Numbered from the stretch's first letter, positions 1 to 11,088 are shown. The stretch: DNA of 64,000 nucleotides from Emydura subglobosa (GCA_007922225.1 ML680098.1:3348001-3412000), one strand, 5' to 3'. The notes: generated by a model from the letters alone, not told the origin. Numbers and translations: made by a program.

Positions 1-1500
1 TTCTAATAGTTAGAAAGTTTTTCCTAATATCTAATCTAAATCTCCTTTGAGCAGATTAAGCCTATTACTTCTTGTCCTACCTTCAGTGGACATGGAAAAC
101 AATTGATCACAGTCCTCTTTATAACAGCTCTTAACATATTTGAAGACTGTCATCAGGTCCCCCCTTCAGTCTTCTTTTCTCAAGTCTAAACATGCCTGTT
201 GTTTTTTTTAACCATTCTTCATAGGTCTAGGTTTTCTAAACTTTTAATCATTTTTATTGTTCTCCTTTAGACTCTCTTCAGTTTGTCTACATCTTTCCTA
301 AAGTGCGGTGCTCAGAATTGGACATATTACTTCAGCTGAGGCCTCACTAGGGCTGAGTAGAGAGGGACAATTACTTCCAGTTTCTTATGTACAGTTCTTT
401 CAGAATACTAGCTCTTTTTTGCCACCACATCACATTGTTGACTCGTATTCAGTATGTGATCCATTATAACTCCCAGATCCCTTTCAGTAGTACTACTAAC
501 TTGCCAGTTATTCGTCATTTTGAAATTGTACATTTGACTTTTCCTTCCTAAGTGAAGTGCTTTGCACTTCGCTTTATTGAATTTCATCTTGGTTACAGAC
601 CAATTCTTCAATTTGTCAAGGTCATTTTGAATTCCAACCCTCTCCTCCCAAGTGCTTGCAATACCTCCCATCTTGGTGTCATCTGTAAATGTTATAAGTA
701 TATTCCACTCTAATATCTAAATAATTAAAAGTATTGAATAGTACTGGACACTGTGGGACCGTGGTAGATGTGCCCTCCCAATTTGATAGCGACCCAGTGA
801 CTATGACTCTTTGAGTATCGTCTTTCAACCAGACATGCACCGATTTTACAGTAATTTCATCTAGACTGCATTTTGCTTATGAGAATACTATGTGGGACTG
901 TGTCAAAAGCCTCGCTAAAATGAAGATATATCATGTGTATTGCTTCCTCTCTATCCACTAGGCTAGTAACCCTGTCACAGAAGAAAATTAGTTGGTTTGG
1001 GATGATTTATTCTTGACAAATCTATGCTGGCTATTGCTTATAAACCTATTAGTCCCTAGATGCCTACAAATTGATTGTTCAATTATTTGTCCCAGTATCT
1101 TTCAGATATCAAAGTTAGGCTGACTGGTCTGTAATTCTCTGGTTCCTTTTGTTCTCCTTTTAAAAGATAGGTACTATGTTTGTGCTTCTCCAGTCCTCTG
1201 GGACCTCACCCATCCTCAAAGATAAAAGCTAACAATTGTGAGATTGCTGTAACTGGTTACTTAAGTACTGTAGGATGAATTTAATCAGGCCCTGCTGACT
1301 TGAATAAATCTAATTTATCTAAATATTCTTTAACCTGTTCTCTTCCCAATTTTTGATCGCATTTCTTCTTCCATGTTGTTAGTATTAATTGTTTTGAGTA
1401 TCTGGTCACCATGAATCCTTTTAGTGAAGTCTGAAGCAAAATAGGTGTTAAACACCTCAGCTTTCTTGATGTCATCAGTTATTAGCTCTCCTTTCCTGCT
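1..1500 (-). mobile_element. CR1 LINE fragment, reverse-transcriptase part and 3' region (proximal half)
   Basis: On the minus strand this reads as CR1 ORF2 from the middle of the reverse transcriptase towards the 3' end. Recognisable pieces are the AEVFNTYFASDFT segment near 1440-1480, KSAGPD near 1281-1300, a segment like RHLGTNRFISNSQH near 1020-1065, and ERDLGVIMDHILNTSQQCDVVAKKS near 410-490. The frame is broken by many stops and shifts, so it is a dead copy. It runs off the left edge of the window and continues beyond a hAT insertion at 1930. CR1 elements are non-LTR retrotransposons with endonuclease and reverse-transcriptase domains and are usually 5'-truncated; that is family knowledge. 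The CR1 assignment is firm, the subfamily is not. Confidence 0.93.
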
Positions 1501-1508
1501 AAGTAAAG
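1501..1508. repeat. 8-bp target site duplication, left copy (hAT)
   Basis: AAGTAAAG directly precedes the CAGTGG end of the hAT element. The right copy AAGTACAG at 1922-1929 differs at one base. Confidence 0.85.
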
Positions 1509-1921
1509 CAGTGGTTCTCAACCAGGGATACACGTAACTCTGGGGGTATGCAGAGGTCTTCCAGGGGGTACATCAACTAATCTAGATATTTGCCTAATTT
1601 TACAACAAGCTACATAAAAAGCCCTAGCAAAGTCAGTACAAACTAAAATTTCATACAGAAAATGATTTGTTTATACTGCTCTATATACTATACACTGAAA
1701 TGTAAGTACAATATTTATATTCCTGTTGATTTATTGTATAATTATATGGTAAAATGAGAAAGTAAGCAATTTTTCAGTAATAGTGTGCTGTGACACTTTT
1801 GTATTTTTATGTCAGATTTTGTAAGCAAGTAGTTTTTAAGTGAGGTGAAACTTGGGGGGTACACAAGACAAATCAGATTCCTGAAAGGGATATAGTAATC
1901 TGGAAAGGTTGAGAGCCACTG
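1509..1921. mobile_element. Non-autonomous hAT (Charlie-like) transposon inserted in CR1
   Basis: The 413-bp element starts CAGTGGTTCTCAACC and ends GGTTGAGAGCCACTG, near-perfect terminal inverted repeats of the hAT/Charlie type. It is flanked by an 8-bp duplication with one mismatch. The interior is AT-rich and shows no transposase frame, so it must have moved with a transposase supplied in trans. The CR1 reading frame resumes on the other side, so the hAT arrived after the CR1. Confidence 0.92.
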
Positions 1922-1929
1922 AAGTACAG
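1922..1929. repeat. 8-bp target site duplication, right copy (hAT)
   Basis: AAGTACAG directly follows the GCCACTG end and pairs with AAGTAAAG at 1501-1508. Confidence 0.85.
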
Positions 1930-2250
1930 GGCCTACACTTTCCCTTGTCTTTTAGTTTTGCTCCTAATGTATTTAAAGAACCTCTTCATATTGGCTTTCA
2001 AATCCCATGCTAGGTGTTTTCCCATGCTTGTACTTTAGCCTTTCTGATTTTATCCTTAAATACTTGTGTGAGTCTTTCAGACTCCTCCTTAGCAATTTGT
2101 CTATGCTTCCTTTTTGATTTTCAGGTCATTAAAGAATTCCTGATGGGGCCATATTGGTCCTCTTCTTATTTTTCCTGTCTTTTTGTTGTATTGGGATAGT
2201 TTGCAGTTGTGCCTTTACATATGTATCTGTGCTTCCCTTCAAGGTTTTTA
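1922..2250 (-). mobile_element. CR1 LINE fragment, distal half (N-terminal to the RT core)
   Basis: This continues the CR1 copy interrupted at 1509. On the minus strand it shows the lysine- and arginine-rich linker that precedes the CR1 reverse-transcriptase core, with stretches resembling RKAKVQAWENT and KDKGKC. Similarity to CR1 fades near 2250, taken as the 5' truncation point. The boundary is approximate. Confidence 0.85.
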
Positions 2251-4485
2251 AGACATCTCTTATGATTCAAACTGTGATGATGCTCTCTTCAGTCTAATTC
2301 AATGGAACTTACTGTATGAGCTGCATTCACAAGACAGAAAAGAGGTGCTGGAATGTCATATAAGGAAATTTCAAGCAAATCACCCAATTCTTTTCTCAGA
2401 TGCATGAATTCAGACACATCAGAGGACAGATCTTGTACTCCTTTCCATGCTTCCATTTTCATGCTTTCCATTTTCCTTTCCATGCTTCCATTTTCTCATC
2501 TGTAATATGGAGGCACTGATACTTGTTCATTTCAGTAAAGCACTCTCATATTTGAGTTAAATATGCTATATACGTGTTAAGCATGAGTAATAAAATATTG
2601 AACAGGGTACTAATTTGCATGGATAAACACCTATTTATGCCTACACATTTCTTTATTTTTCTAGGTATATGGGGTGACTATGTATGTAAATTTTGTGCAC
2701 AATTGCAAACATCCTCACATTTTAATACAAGGAGTTTCTTCTTTATGAACCAGGAGCTCAGGGCATTTTTGATTTTCTGCTGAAGCTGTTGGAAACAACT
2801 GTCTAAAGTCTGTGCAAGAAGGGCTTTTTGGTAGCTGTGATTATTCAAACTTACACTTAATGTATAAGTTGCGTAGTGTATTCAAAAGTAATACAGTTAA
2901 GTAGGAAGGGGTAACATTCTTTTTAGTTATTTTTCCACTGTTTCACACACTTCCTTGTATCTCTACACTGAGTACCTCCCTGAAGTGGATAAATAATGAC
3001 TAGGTATGCATTTTACTCTTGAAATTTGAAAGACAAGAGAGATTGTTATGTTTTAGCCCTTTGACAAACCCAGCCCTATCTTAGAAGTTCTGGAAAATTG
3101 GATTTTTAAATGAAATAATCCTTTCTGTCTCATTGCTGAACTCAAGACTTTAGCACATGCCAGTTTATATTGATTGATATACACTTTTTTCCCAGTAATC
3201 TTCATTGTTTGACACAGCCATATAGAAGCATAGTAGTACTCTCTGATAGTGCAAATCCAAGTGCAGACTCTATTGGAAATGTAAACATTATTTTTTTCTT
3301 TTCTTCTTCCAAAGTGTTTTCTTTTTAATTATGTCAGTGTCAGGAGACTGAGAGTTGTTTAATGAAACATATTTTTTAGTATGACTGTAACTGCAGTGGA
3401 GTCCCATACCACTCCACTGTATAGAGAAATCAACTAGAAATGAAAAGGCTTCTGTGAGCTAAAAGCATACGTCAACTTTCTTTATTAGTGGGAAGCTGGA
3501 AAAACTGAACAAATGGTGTTTTCACTGGTTCATGGTCTTTGCTGGGTCATGTTCCAACAAATTTAACCAAATTGGACTGCAGTCACATGGGGAAAAAGTA
3601 TGGGAGTTTTATACCAATGGCAAAAAAAAAAAATCCTTTAAAATCAATAGATTCAGTATTGTATTAATTAGAACAGTAAATTGGAAATGATTCCTTTGGA
3701 GATGTATTTTGGAATAGTAACATAAAAGGTCTATCAATCCACTGTTAATGTTATGAAACATCTTGATAGCATAATGATTTCAATTGACTGTGGATTGGAA
3801 ATGCCAGTTACACTACAGTAAAATACCATACAGCAGAGAGGAAGTAGCATAATTTAATTTTCTGAAAGGTATATGAACTGTTTCACTTCTCCTTTATGTA
3901 CGTAAGCAAGCCACAATCTTGAAAAATCACTTTTTGATGGAGTCAGCAGCAGGTAAGTCCTTTCCAGTCCACATGCATTTACAAAACATAGTAATCCAAT
4001 GTAGCTTGTTCATTGTGGAGGACCATACAGTACTGAGCCATCTGTTGGAACAAATCTTCCTCACTTAACATCCAAGACCCAAGTACACAAAGTACTTGAC
4101 TAAAAATCTGTCTAGATTTGCTCATTTTAAAGCACAGAAACAAATCTGGTTGGGAAAGTGAACTGTGTTCTCAATAAAGTAGACAATGGCTTCTCCATTT
4201 CAGAATTCAAGGTTTCTTTGTGTGTATTTTAGCCACATAGGTGTAGGGTGATAGTTACAGTTAGCCAAGAAGATTGGCCAAACTCTGAGCTTACACTCCA
4301 CACTCTCTTTAAATCTTCAGAGGGCGAAAGATTGGATTTAAATCTCCAGATCCAAACCTACCCCTGCAGTTTTGCTCCTGGGGAAGATCTGAAACTGAAG
4401 AGGACTGATTACTGGCTTTTGGTTTGGATGCAGGACAAGTCTCATAAAAACAGCTCATGAGATTTTAGCACTGTTGAAGTGAATC
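2251..4485. other. No gene or recognised repeat
   Basis: AT-rich unique-looking sequence. The only local structure I see is a short imperfect tandem repeat of CCATGCTTCCATTTTC at about 2445-2495. No ORF above about 70 codons and no plausible exon was recognised. Confidence 0.5.
2445..2495. repeat. Short imperfect tandem repeat, unit about 18-25 bp
   Basis: The words CCATGCTTCCATTTTC and CATGCTTTCCATTTTCC recur in tandem across about 50 bp. Confidence 0.6.
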
Positions 4486-4488
4486 TTA

Positions 4489-4780
4489 GGCTATGTCTAC
4501 ACTACCCCCTATGTTGCCAAAATTTATGTCGCTCAGCGGTGTGAAGATTCCACCCTCGAGTCACATAAATTATGCTGACATAAGCACTGGTGCACAGCGC
4601 TATGTTGGTGGGCGAGCATCTCCCACCGACATAGCTTATGTCACTGTCAGGTGTGGGTTTTTTATGCTGATGGGAGAGCTCTCCCCCGTTGGCATCGAGT
4701 GTCTTTGCAAGATACACTGCAATGGCTCAGCTTTATTGGTACAGCTGCGCCATTGCAGCGCTGTATGTGTAGACATGGCC
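4489..4780. mobile_element. PIF/Harbinger-like MITE (family A)
   Basis: The 292-bp element starts GGCTATGTCTACACTA and ends GTGTAGACATGGCC, which are inverted repeats. It is preceded by TTA (4486-4488) and followed by CTA (4781-4783), consistent with a 3-bp TTA target duplication with one change. The interior contains inverted words (CACCGACATAGC, TGCTGACATAAG) and no transposase frame. Relatives lie at 25843-25936 and 58110-58332. PIF/Harbinger is inferred from the 3-bp TWA duplication; the ends are directly visible. Confidence 0.8.
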
Positions 4781-4783
4781 CTA

Positions 4784-5125
4784 GGCTTCTTTTGCACTTA
4801 GACCTGAATCCTCAAATAAATCTAATCCAAATTAAGATCAGAAAATTGTCTCTTTGTTCCATCTCTTCTGAAAATTAGGAAAAAGGGCAATAACACTACC
4901 TTTATATCCTCCTGAGTTCATTCGGTAGCAGAGCAGTTAATTAAATAGCTTCTTTAGTACCATTTTGGGCCCAGTAGTCCCACAGAATATCTGATAAAGC
5001 TCTCCTTCAAATTCAATGGCAACATTTAGGTTTGATTTTTCTTTGGGGAAGGGTAAAATATTTAACAAAAGCAAAATAATTTATTTCTTTTTCCTGAAAT
5101 ATGGAGATAGCTATTTAAGTATCAC
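4784..5125. other. No gene or recognised repeat
   Basis: AT-rich spacer between the Harbinger MITE and a CR1 tip, with no feature seen. Confidence 0.5.
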
Positions 5126-5159
5126 AAAATCATAGGGTTAGAAGGGACCGCAAGGGGTC
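5126..5159 (-). mobile_element. CR1 3'-end tip
   Basis: AAAATCATAGGGTTAGAAGGGACC matches the antisense CR1 3' terminus. It is cut short by the hAT-like end starting at 5160. Confidence 0.7.
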
Positions 5160-5385
5160 CAGGGGTTCTCAAACTTTTTTTCTGGGACCCCTTTGAAAAT
5201 ATTTCAGACTTTGATGACCCCTCCCCCCCTCAAAAGTGCTGACTTCCCAAATGCCACGCCACCCTCCCAACAACATGAAGTGAAATTAATGCTCTATGTA
5301 AATAGTGTAAGTGTTTGAGGATTTTACATACTTGTCCTTGTGACTTTAGGGTGGAGAAAGTGAAAGGTTGTCTTTAAAGCTCCTC
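5160..5385 (+). mobile_element. hAT-like element, left end only
   Basis: CAGGGGTTCTCAAACTTT is a typical hAT terminal inverted repeat, followed by GGGACCCC and C-rich DNA. No matching GAGAACCCCTG right end was found, so the copy is truncated or decayed. The right boundary is a guess. Confidence 0.6.
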
Positions 5386-6232
5386 AGAGCTACCATCTCA
5401 GAATTAAATATTTGTGCTGCTTCATGAAAAACTGATTACATGACAGGCAGGAGTGTTATACAGTGAGTTTGGGTTCAGTGGTACACTGATGTAGGTATGT
5501 GGAGGGGAGAATGAAAGATATGTTATATTGTCTGTGCTTTGCAGAATACTCTTTGCTGTCTCACTGGCTTTCATTATGCAGAGGTAGTTCCTTCTTTGTT
5601 GACTTCTGTGGCTTTTCACTCAGCTAACCAGTCCTAAATTAATCAGCATTGTTGAAGTGGAGAGAGAGCATGTAGAACTGCTCTATGTGTATATAATCTA
5701 GGAATGGAGGTAATCAATCTGTGGAATTTGAATTCCGGTTTGGATCTGAAACTGCTCTTGCCTAGAGTTCCAGAAGGGGACAATATTTAGGATTAGATGT
5801 TCTAGTTTGATTTTACTGCAGAGAAAGGCCAAAGATATAGTGTTCATATATAGAACAAGATCCCAAATTTCAGTCCACACAAATCCCCCAGTGTTGAGGA
5901 TTGTGTGTTAAGGTTTGGACCATCTGTAGTATGACCTTTTGAAGTGGAGGATGGTTGTGTGTGCATAGAGAGGCTGATTATGTAAAATACACATGCTTTT
6001 TTATCACTTTGGATTTTCAGTTTCGATTACTGTTGTTTCCTGCTGGAGCCATGGTTTCTGGTAACAGTTGATTATTCTTGACATATGCTTCACTGCAGAG
6101 GTATCAGCATTTGTGTCTATCCCAGTTTCCCAAAGAGGTTACCAGATAATAAGATCAGTGTAACAGGCCAGCCGACACCCAAGCACACTCTCTTGGCCGG
6201 GGTACCTCTCCTGTGCCCTGCCAATGTTTTCA
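5386..6232. other. No gene or recognised repeat
   Basis: Nothing recognised. A slightly GC-richer stretch at 6160-6230, just before a CR1 tip, is unclassified. Confidence 0.45.
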
Positions 6233-6316
6233 TAGAATCATAGAGTTGGAAGGGACCTCAGGAGGTCATCTAGTCCAATCCCCTGCTCAAAGCAGGACTA
6301 ACGTCAGCTAGGGGAA
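6233..6316 (-). mobile_element. CR1 3'-end fragment
   Basis: CATAGAATCATAGAGTTGG followed by AAGGGACCTCAGGAGGTCAT and CTGCTCAAAGCAGGAC is the classic antisense CR1 3' tail of turtles and crocodilians. Only the last 85 bp or so of the LINE are present. Confidence 0.93.
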
Positions 6317-6856
6317 AGTTTTCATGTTTTTTAATTAACATTTTATTGGAAATTGTTTATCTTTCTTGGGGGGGGGGGAAAGAGGGGGTTAAAATTGTAG
6401 AATGATTTTGATAATCCATTTAATTTTTTATTGCAAACATTATTTTAATGGAAATTTTTAAAGGGTCCTCTTTGAAATATGTGAAATGGAAACACCTTCA
6501 AAATATAAAAAGGTTATATTTATTAACATATTTATTTTTAATTTTCTCCCACCCCATGTATTCTTAATATAATGATACAAAGCTCCCAGTTACCTCAAAT
6601 ATAATGCTAGGTTATTGATACATACCTCAGCCTTTAACACTGTCTGAAAATGAAGTGATATTCAGCTTGCTTATCATATGCAAAGTGACCATTGGAAGAA
6701 AAAAACCATAAGAAAGGGAAATTTATCTTGACAAAATTGTGGTCTTGATATTAAAACAGGACACTGGGCATCAAGACCTAGAAGTTGAATTTCTTGCTGT
6801 CACACAGACATGCTATTCTCCTCACCGCGTCTCACAGCCTGAGCTCCAGCCAGAAT

Positions 6857-6969
6857 GGTAACATCTACGCTGCTATTTTTAGCCACCTAGCACAAGCCTG
6901 AGTCCATTGATCTGGGCTCTGAGATGCACTGCTCTGGGTTTGGGGTTTTTTGGCAGTGTAGATGTACTC
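6857..6969. mobile_element. Small TIR MITE (ACATCTACGCTGC / GCAGTGTAGATGT)
   Basis: The ends ACATCTACGCTGC (6861-6873) and GCAGTGTAGATGT (6953-6965) are inverted repeats enclosing about 80 bp. Ends of this kind resemble the GTCTACAC-type Harbinger MITEs nearby. No clear target duplication is seen. Confidence 0.6.
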
Positions 6970-7090
6970 TGTTGGGCAACTCACTTAACTTTTTTGTGCC
7001 ACAGTTTACCTAACTGTGAAAAATGATTTGAGACATAATGCGTTAAATTGCTTTGAGATCTCTTGAAGAAAAGAATTATTTAAGTGCAAT
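6970..7090 (+). mobile_element. MIR-like SINE fragment
   Basis: The order GGGCAACTCACTTAAC, TGCCACAGTTTACC, AACTGTGAAAAATGATT and TTGCTTTGAGATC follows the MIR/CORE-SINE body (GGGCAAGTCACTTAACC, CTCAGTTTCC, CTGTAAAATGGGG, AAGCGCTTTGAGATCC). Divergent; the tRNA head is missing. Confidence 0.7.
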
Positions 7091-8137
7091 TCATCACACA
7101 TTAACACCCATTGTGCAATTTATTGTATTTCATTTAAACATTCACACACGAGACTTGTTTTTTCTGCAGCTTTTGAACTTCTGTTCCCTAGACTTCTATC
7201 AGTGCAGTTTGTAAAGGGTTAATAGGTCTTGCCTCTTACATGGCTGCTGGGGATGGAACATAAAAGGGAAGGAACTTGGGACAAAGAGGAAACTAAATTG
7301 AAGGGTGTTTTCCTCCCGGCTGGTTAAAGCAGAAAAAGCCTATAAGAATAACTACCCTGTGTTTCAGTTGATTTGCATATTGTTTTGTGGAAAATAAGGG
7401 CCAAAACTTTGTTTCCCTTCCCTGGCTGGTGAAACTGCCCAACAGCTTACAGTAAAGCTTATGTATTATCCGTGTTCTCTAAATGAATTTCTTCTCTAAA
7501 GAACTCCACACATGAAAGTGGAATCCCTTTGCTGCTTTTCTAACATCTTAGATATAGAACATTTGACATGTTAGTTTATACAAAATTTTTTTTGCATCTT
7601 TAAATATTTGATGTGACAATGGTGAAAAATATGGATGACAGTGTCGTAATCATTCCCCTGGAAGAAATCTGTGCCTTCTTGGAATGAGATTCATGACAAT
7701 TAAATAATCTGCTGAGTAAGTTTCTTCAATTAGTGTCTGTCCTCTTACCACAGAGGGAGCCTTTGTATTGAATTCATTGTTAAACAAAACCATTTAGGTC
7801 TCCAGTCTAACAGTTTGCATTGTCACAGAACTCCGTTGTTTGGGTGTATAATACTTAATTTGTATCTTGACGTGGATTCATGGAAGCCTCATTGAACCTT
7901 CCAGCTTCTTGGCATTTATCAGAGAGGGACTATATTGTAAAAATTTAACTCTGCCAAAGAATTGTTGAACTTCCATTCTCTGCCTAAAAAAACCTGTTAT
8001 TCTATAGGTTTAGCTTTTACTCTGACAGCCTTTCATACCTAGTCTACAGGGATACAGAGAATGCACCAAATGTAGTGGTGGAGAAGTTAATCACAGAACC
8101 ACAACAGAGGTGTGGGAGTCGAAACTCAGTTTAGATC
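7091..8137. other. No gene or recognised repeat
   Basis: AT-rich sequence with no coding or repeat feature that I could identify. Confidence 0.5.
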
Positions 8138-8145
8138 ATTTAGTT

Positions 8146-8459
8146 CAGCAGTTCTCAAACTGTGGGTCAGGACCCCATTTTAATGGGGTTGCCAGGGCTG
8201 GTGTTAGACTTGCTGGGGCCCGGGGTGGTGGGGCTCAGGCTTTGGCTTCATCCTGGGTAGCAGGGCTCAGGTTACAGCCCCCTGCTCCTACCCCTACCCA
8301 GGGCTGAAGCCCTCAGCTTTTGGCTTTTGGCTCTCCCTCCTTCCCCCCCCGGCCGAGGCGGCACGGCTCAGGCTTAGACTTTGGTCTCCCTTCCTATGGT
8401 TGTGTAGTGATTTTTGTTGTCAGAAGGGGTCATGGTACAACGAAGTTTGAGAACCGCTG
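8146..8459. mobile_element. Non-autonomous hAT element, GC-rich interior
   Basis: The 314-bp element starts CAGCAGTTCTCAAACT and ends AGTTTGAGAACCGCTG, almost perfect inverted repeats. Flanks ATTTAGTT (8138-8145) and ATTAGTTT (8460-8467) look like an 8-bp duplication altered by a small shift. The interior is GC-rich, unlike its surroundings, with repeats of GGGCTCAGG and GGCTTTGG and no transposase frame. Confidence 0.88.
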
Positions 8460-8467
8460 ATTAGTTT

Positions 8468-9594
8468 ATTCATCTGCCAATGCTGATTTGTTCCCTATTA
8501 TCTATTCTTTAGTGGTTTGTCTAGTCTATTTCAAATGACCCACACAAGGGGACTTACACAACTTCCCCTGGGAAGTGATTCCATAGTGTAATAGAACTCA
8601 ACATTAGAGAACTTTTTTTTGTGGAGCAGTGATCCTCTTGGCTAACCATGAAATACTTTAATTCTTTTAAGCCTCTTATTGTTACTTTACTAAATTAATT
8701 TCATAGGAGCACAAAAATGAAACATTTGTAATAATGTTATATCATATGCTGCACAGCCTGATGTTTTCCATTGCAAACATTTGCTTATAACTTCACCAAA
8801 CGTCTACTCGTTAGGGCTGAAATTTTCCACACTGGGGTCTGCCTTATTTACTAGACCCCTTCCAACTTTTGCAAAAAATGAGGCATGGGTCCTGCAGACA
8901 GAAGCCTCTTTCACTGCACATCCCCAGGGCACCATCCATCCTATGTGCTGAATGAGGCAGGGAAAAATAGTATGTGATCATGTAATTAAAGACTATGTCA
9001 TGCATATGCACAAGAGGGGATTATTTAGGTTGCATAAACAATCTTAATTCTGAAATTTCTTAACTTCCGAGTGCATGAATTTACAACCTTAACATTCTTT
9101 TAATGTTGTTTTCTGGCTGTAAATATGCTGCATACAGTACATTGTAGCTTTTTTTGGAAGATGCAACCTGTATTGTATTTTATGTTGAGCCAGGTTCATT
9201 TGTCACCTGAAGAAATATTTGATAAAGGTGCCTATTTTAAATAAGTAACAGCAGTCAGAAAAATCAAGGAAACTTGTAATTCTTGCCTTCAGTCTGCATC
9301 AGTCTACTGAGATTTCTAAAGGAAACCTGGCAACTCATTCAGAACCATCTGAAGAAGCAGATGGGAACTCTGGTCCTTTTAGGATGGAGTAGGGTCATGG
9401 AGTTCATCCCTTCGCTTGCATCGATAACTGTACCTCACAATAATTCTTTCTTCAAATATGTTGCTGATGCGAGTATGTTGAGGCTCCCACCTGCTGAATT
9501 AAGATTCTATTGATAATCCCTCCCCCGCCCAGCAGAATATCTCCAATAGCATGTGAAGTATATTCACTAAAAAATTAAGTCATTTAAAAAAAAT
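8468..9594. other. No gene or recognised repeat
   Basis: AT-rich sequence with nothing identified. A 76-codon open frame at 9283-9513 has no recognisable features. Confidence 0.45.
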
Positions 9595-9601
9595 CCAATG
9601 T

Positions 9602-9607
9602 ATTTAT
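9602..9607 (-). promoter_or_regulatory. Poly-A signal AATAAA (minus strand)
   Basis: TTTATT on the plus strand, at the left edge of the GC-rich composite element. Position and strand fit a minus-strand transcript, but no A-tail follows. Confidence 0.35.
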
Positions 9608-9810
9608 TCAACAAAAATAACATTTACAAACCCCACACTGGGCATCGGCAGAAGGGAGAGGAGAGTCTTCCCGACTTACAGGCAATCACACTGACCACAC
9701 CCCCGCTTACTGCCAGAACTGCCAATCGTGGAGACATGCACCTGCAGCTGGGACCAATAATTGTAAATAATCTAATTGTAGATGAATTTGAAGGGGACTG
9801 TAGAAGTGTT

Positions 9811-9843
9811 GGCTCTGTGGGAGGCCACAGCGGCTTCCTACAG
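9811..9843 (-). repeat. 33-bp direct repeat, copy 1
   Basis: GGCTCTGTGGGAGGCCACAG followed by CGGCTTCCTACAG. It matches 11056-11088 except for one T/C difference. Confidence 0.9.
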
Positions 9844-9890
9844 ACAGGGAATAGCTCGCACTTGGCAAGTAAGTAGTCCTAATAGTCCGC

Positions 9891-10171
9891 CCTTAGGCAG
9901 GGTGAGCAGAGGCGGATCGCTCAGGCCCTCAGGCAGGGCAAGCGAACAAGGAGTCTATGGCTCCAACCCTTAGGCAGGGTGAGCAGGNNNNNNNNNNCCC
10001 TTAGGCAGGGTGAGCAGGCGGATCGCTCAGGCCCTCAGGCAGGGTGAGCGAACAAGGAGTCTATGGCTCCAACCCTTAGGCAGGGTAAGCAGGCGGATCG
10101 CTCAGGCCCTCAGGCAGGGCAAGCGAACAAGGGGTCTATGGCTCCAACCCTTAGGCAGGGTGAGCAGAGGA
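9891..10171. repeat. Minisatellite, 75-77 bp unit, about 4 copies
   Basis: Units begin CCTTAGGCAGGGTGAGCAG at 9891, 9968, 9999 (after the gap), 10074 and 10149 (partial). Each unit also contains the related half-word CCTCAGGCAGGG, suggesting an older unit of about 36 bp. The 75-bp units keep a plus-strand frame open, giving a 25-residue repeat (with LWLQPLGRVS) in 10010-10190. I take that as a by-product of period divisibility by three rather than a real protein. Confidence 0.9.
9988..9997. other. Assembly gap of 10 N
   Basis: Ten N lie inside the minisatellite, and the flanking bases are repeat units on both sides. Copy number here is therefore unreliable. Confidence 0.98.
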
Positions 10172-10217
10172 GGCAACAGCTTCAGGTGGGGTCAGGAGAG
10201 CAATTCTCCTGGGGTGG

Positions 10218-10690
10218 CTAGGGAAAAGGGGAAGGGGAGGGGGACGCAGGCCCACCCGTCTCCACTGCGTCCCAGCCCAGGGCCCTAGCAGTGGCAGAAG
10301 CGGCTGCCACTGCGCCGGCGGGGCTCCCGCCGCAACACACCGGCAATACAGTGGCTTCAGCCACAGGCCGTGGCCGTCCCTGGGCTACTTCCTCCCCACT
10401 GACCCTAGTACCTGTTGCCTCCGTGTCCCAAGGATGGTCCAGCTGGGGTAGCGTTATGAGTCCATCCTCGTCGACCGGGGGCAAGGCAGGAAACTCCTCT
10501 TCAGGGGGCAGTTCCTCCAGATCGTTGTAGGAGGGGAGCGGGTCGGCCTCGGGAAGCTCCTCCAAGTCCTGCCCTGCTGCAGGGAGGGGCTCAGCGGCTG
10601 GCAGTTCTTCCAAATCCGTCCCGGCCTCCGGGGGTGCCCGCCACTCGGGCTGCTCTGGGGTCTCAGCCTAGTCTGGTGGTCCCAGAGCAC
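10218..10690 (-). pseudogene. Acidic/proline-rich open frame with DLEELP repeats, unknown
   Basis: A minus-strand open frame (10613-10218, 131 codons from the first ATG) carries four spaced copies of EELP (such as DLEELP), with alternating acidic and proline-rich blocks (ADPLPSYNDLEELPPEEEF), then an alanine- and glycine-rich tail. A second overlapping minus-strand frame at 10690-10454 is arginine/serine-rich and looks like a shadow. The internal repetition and GC content suggest expansion of a GC-rich repeat; a gag-like or accessory product of the surrounding element is possible. No domain was recognised. I would not call this a host gene. Confidence 0.3.
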
Positions 10691-10896
10691 GGCCCCGGGC
10701 TCGGGGTCGGGGTAACTCGGTCCAGTCGTCCTGGCCGGGTTGCCCGGTCCAGCTCCTCGAGGGCCCTATCCAATCCCCGGGCCCAGGTGGGGCTGGGGTT
10801 CATCGGCGGCAGCTAGGCTCCGGCTTAGGCCTCGGCTGGCGGGGCAGCACGTCTGCCTCTGCCGGCAGTCTGCCCTCTACTGAACTCAGGGGCCGG

Positions 10897-10948
10897 GCTT
10901 TTGTATTTCCCCTTCCTGTTGGGGCTCCGCCCCGGGGCTGCCAATTGG
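10897..10948 (-). promoter_or_regulatory. Promoter-like boxes in the GC-rich element
   Basis: On the minus strand: CCAATTGG at 10948-10941, GGGGCGGAGC at 10933-10924 (GC box), then GGAAATACAAAAGC at 10910-10897 as a weak TATA-like box. An NF-Y type CCAATCAG lies at 11022-11029 on the plus strand. The order and spacing suit a Pol II promoter reading leftward into the DLEELP frame. Inferred from motifs only. Confidence 0.4.
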
Positions 10949-11055
10949 TCTGGCCGGGTGGCCCTATCACGGCCCGGGTCCCCTGTTGCCGGGCAGACTC
11001 TGGGGCAGGGTGTGAGTGGGGCCAATCAGAGCTCTCGGGTCCTTCCCCAGGCTCT

Positions 11056-11088
11056 GGCTCCGTGGGAGGCCACAGCGGCTTCCTACAG
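11056..11088 (-). repeat. 33-bp direct repeat, copy 2
   Basis: GGCTCCGTGGGAGGCCACAG followed by CGGCTTCCTACAG. It bounds the right side of the GC-rich block and pairs with 9811-9843. Confidence 0.9.

Noticed and set aside
408..671. Functional reverse transcriptase fragment
   Set aside because: The CR1 frame is broken by many stops and frameshifts across 1-2250 and is only a remnant.
9891..10171. CRISPR array from regularly spaced repeats
   Set aside because: The units are contiguous tandem copies of 75-77 bp with no variable spacers and no cas genes, in a vertebrate genome. It is a minisatellite.
10218..10613. Host protein gene from the 131-codon minus-strand frame
   Set aside because: It is short-period repetitive, in a GC-rich repeat block, without a recognised domain. 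Open frames on both strands there reflect composition.
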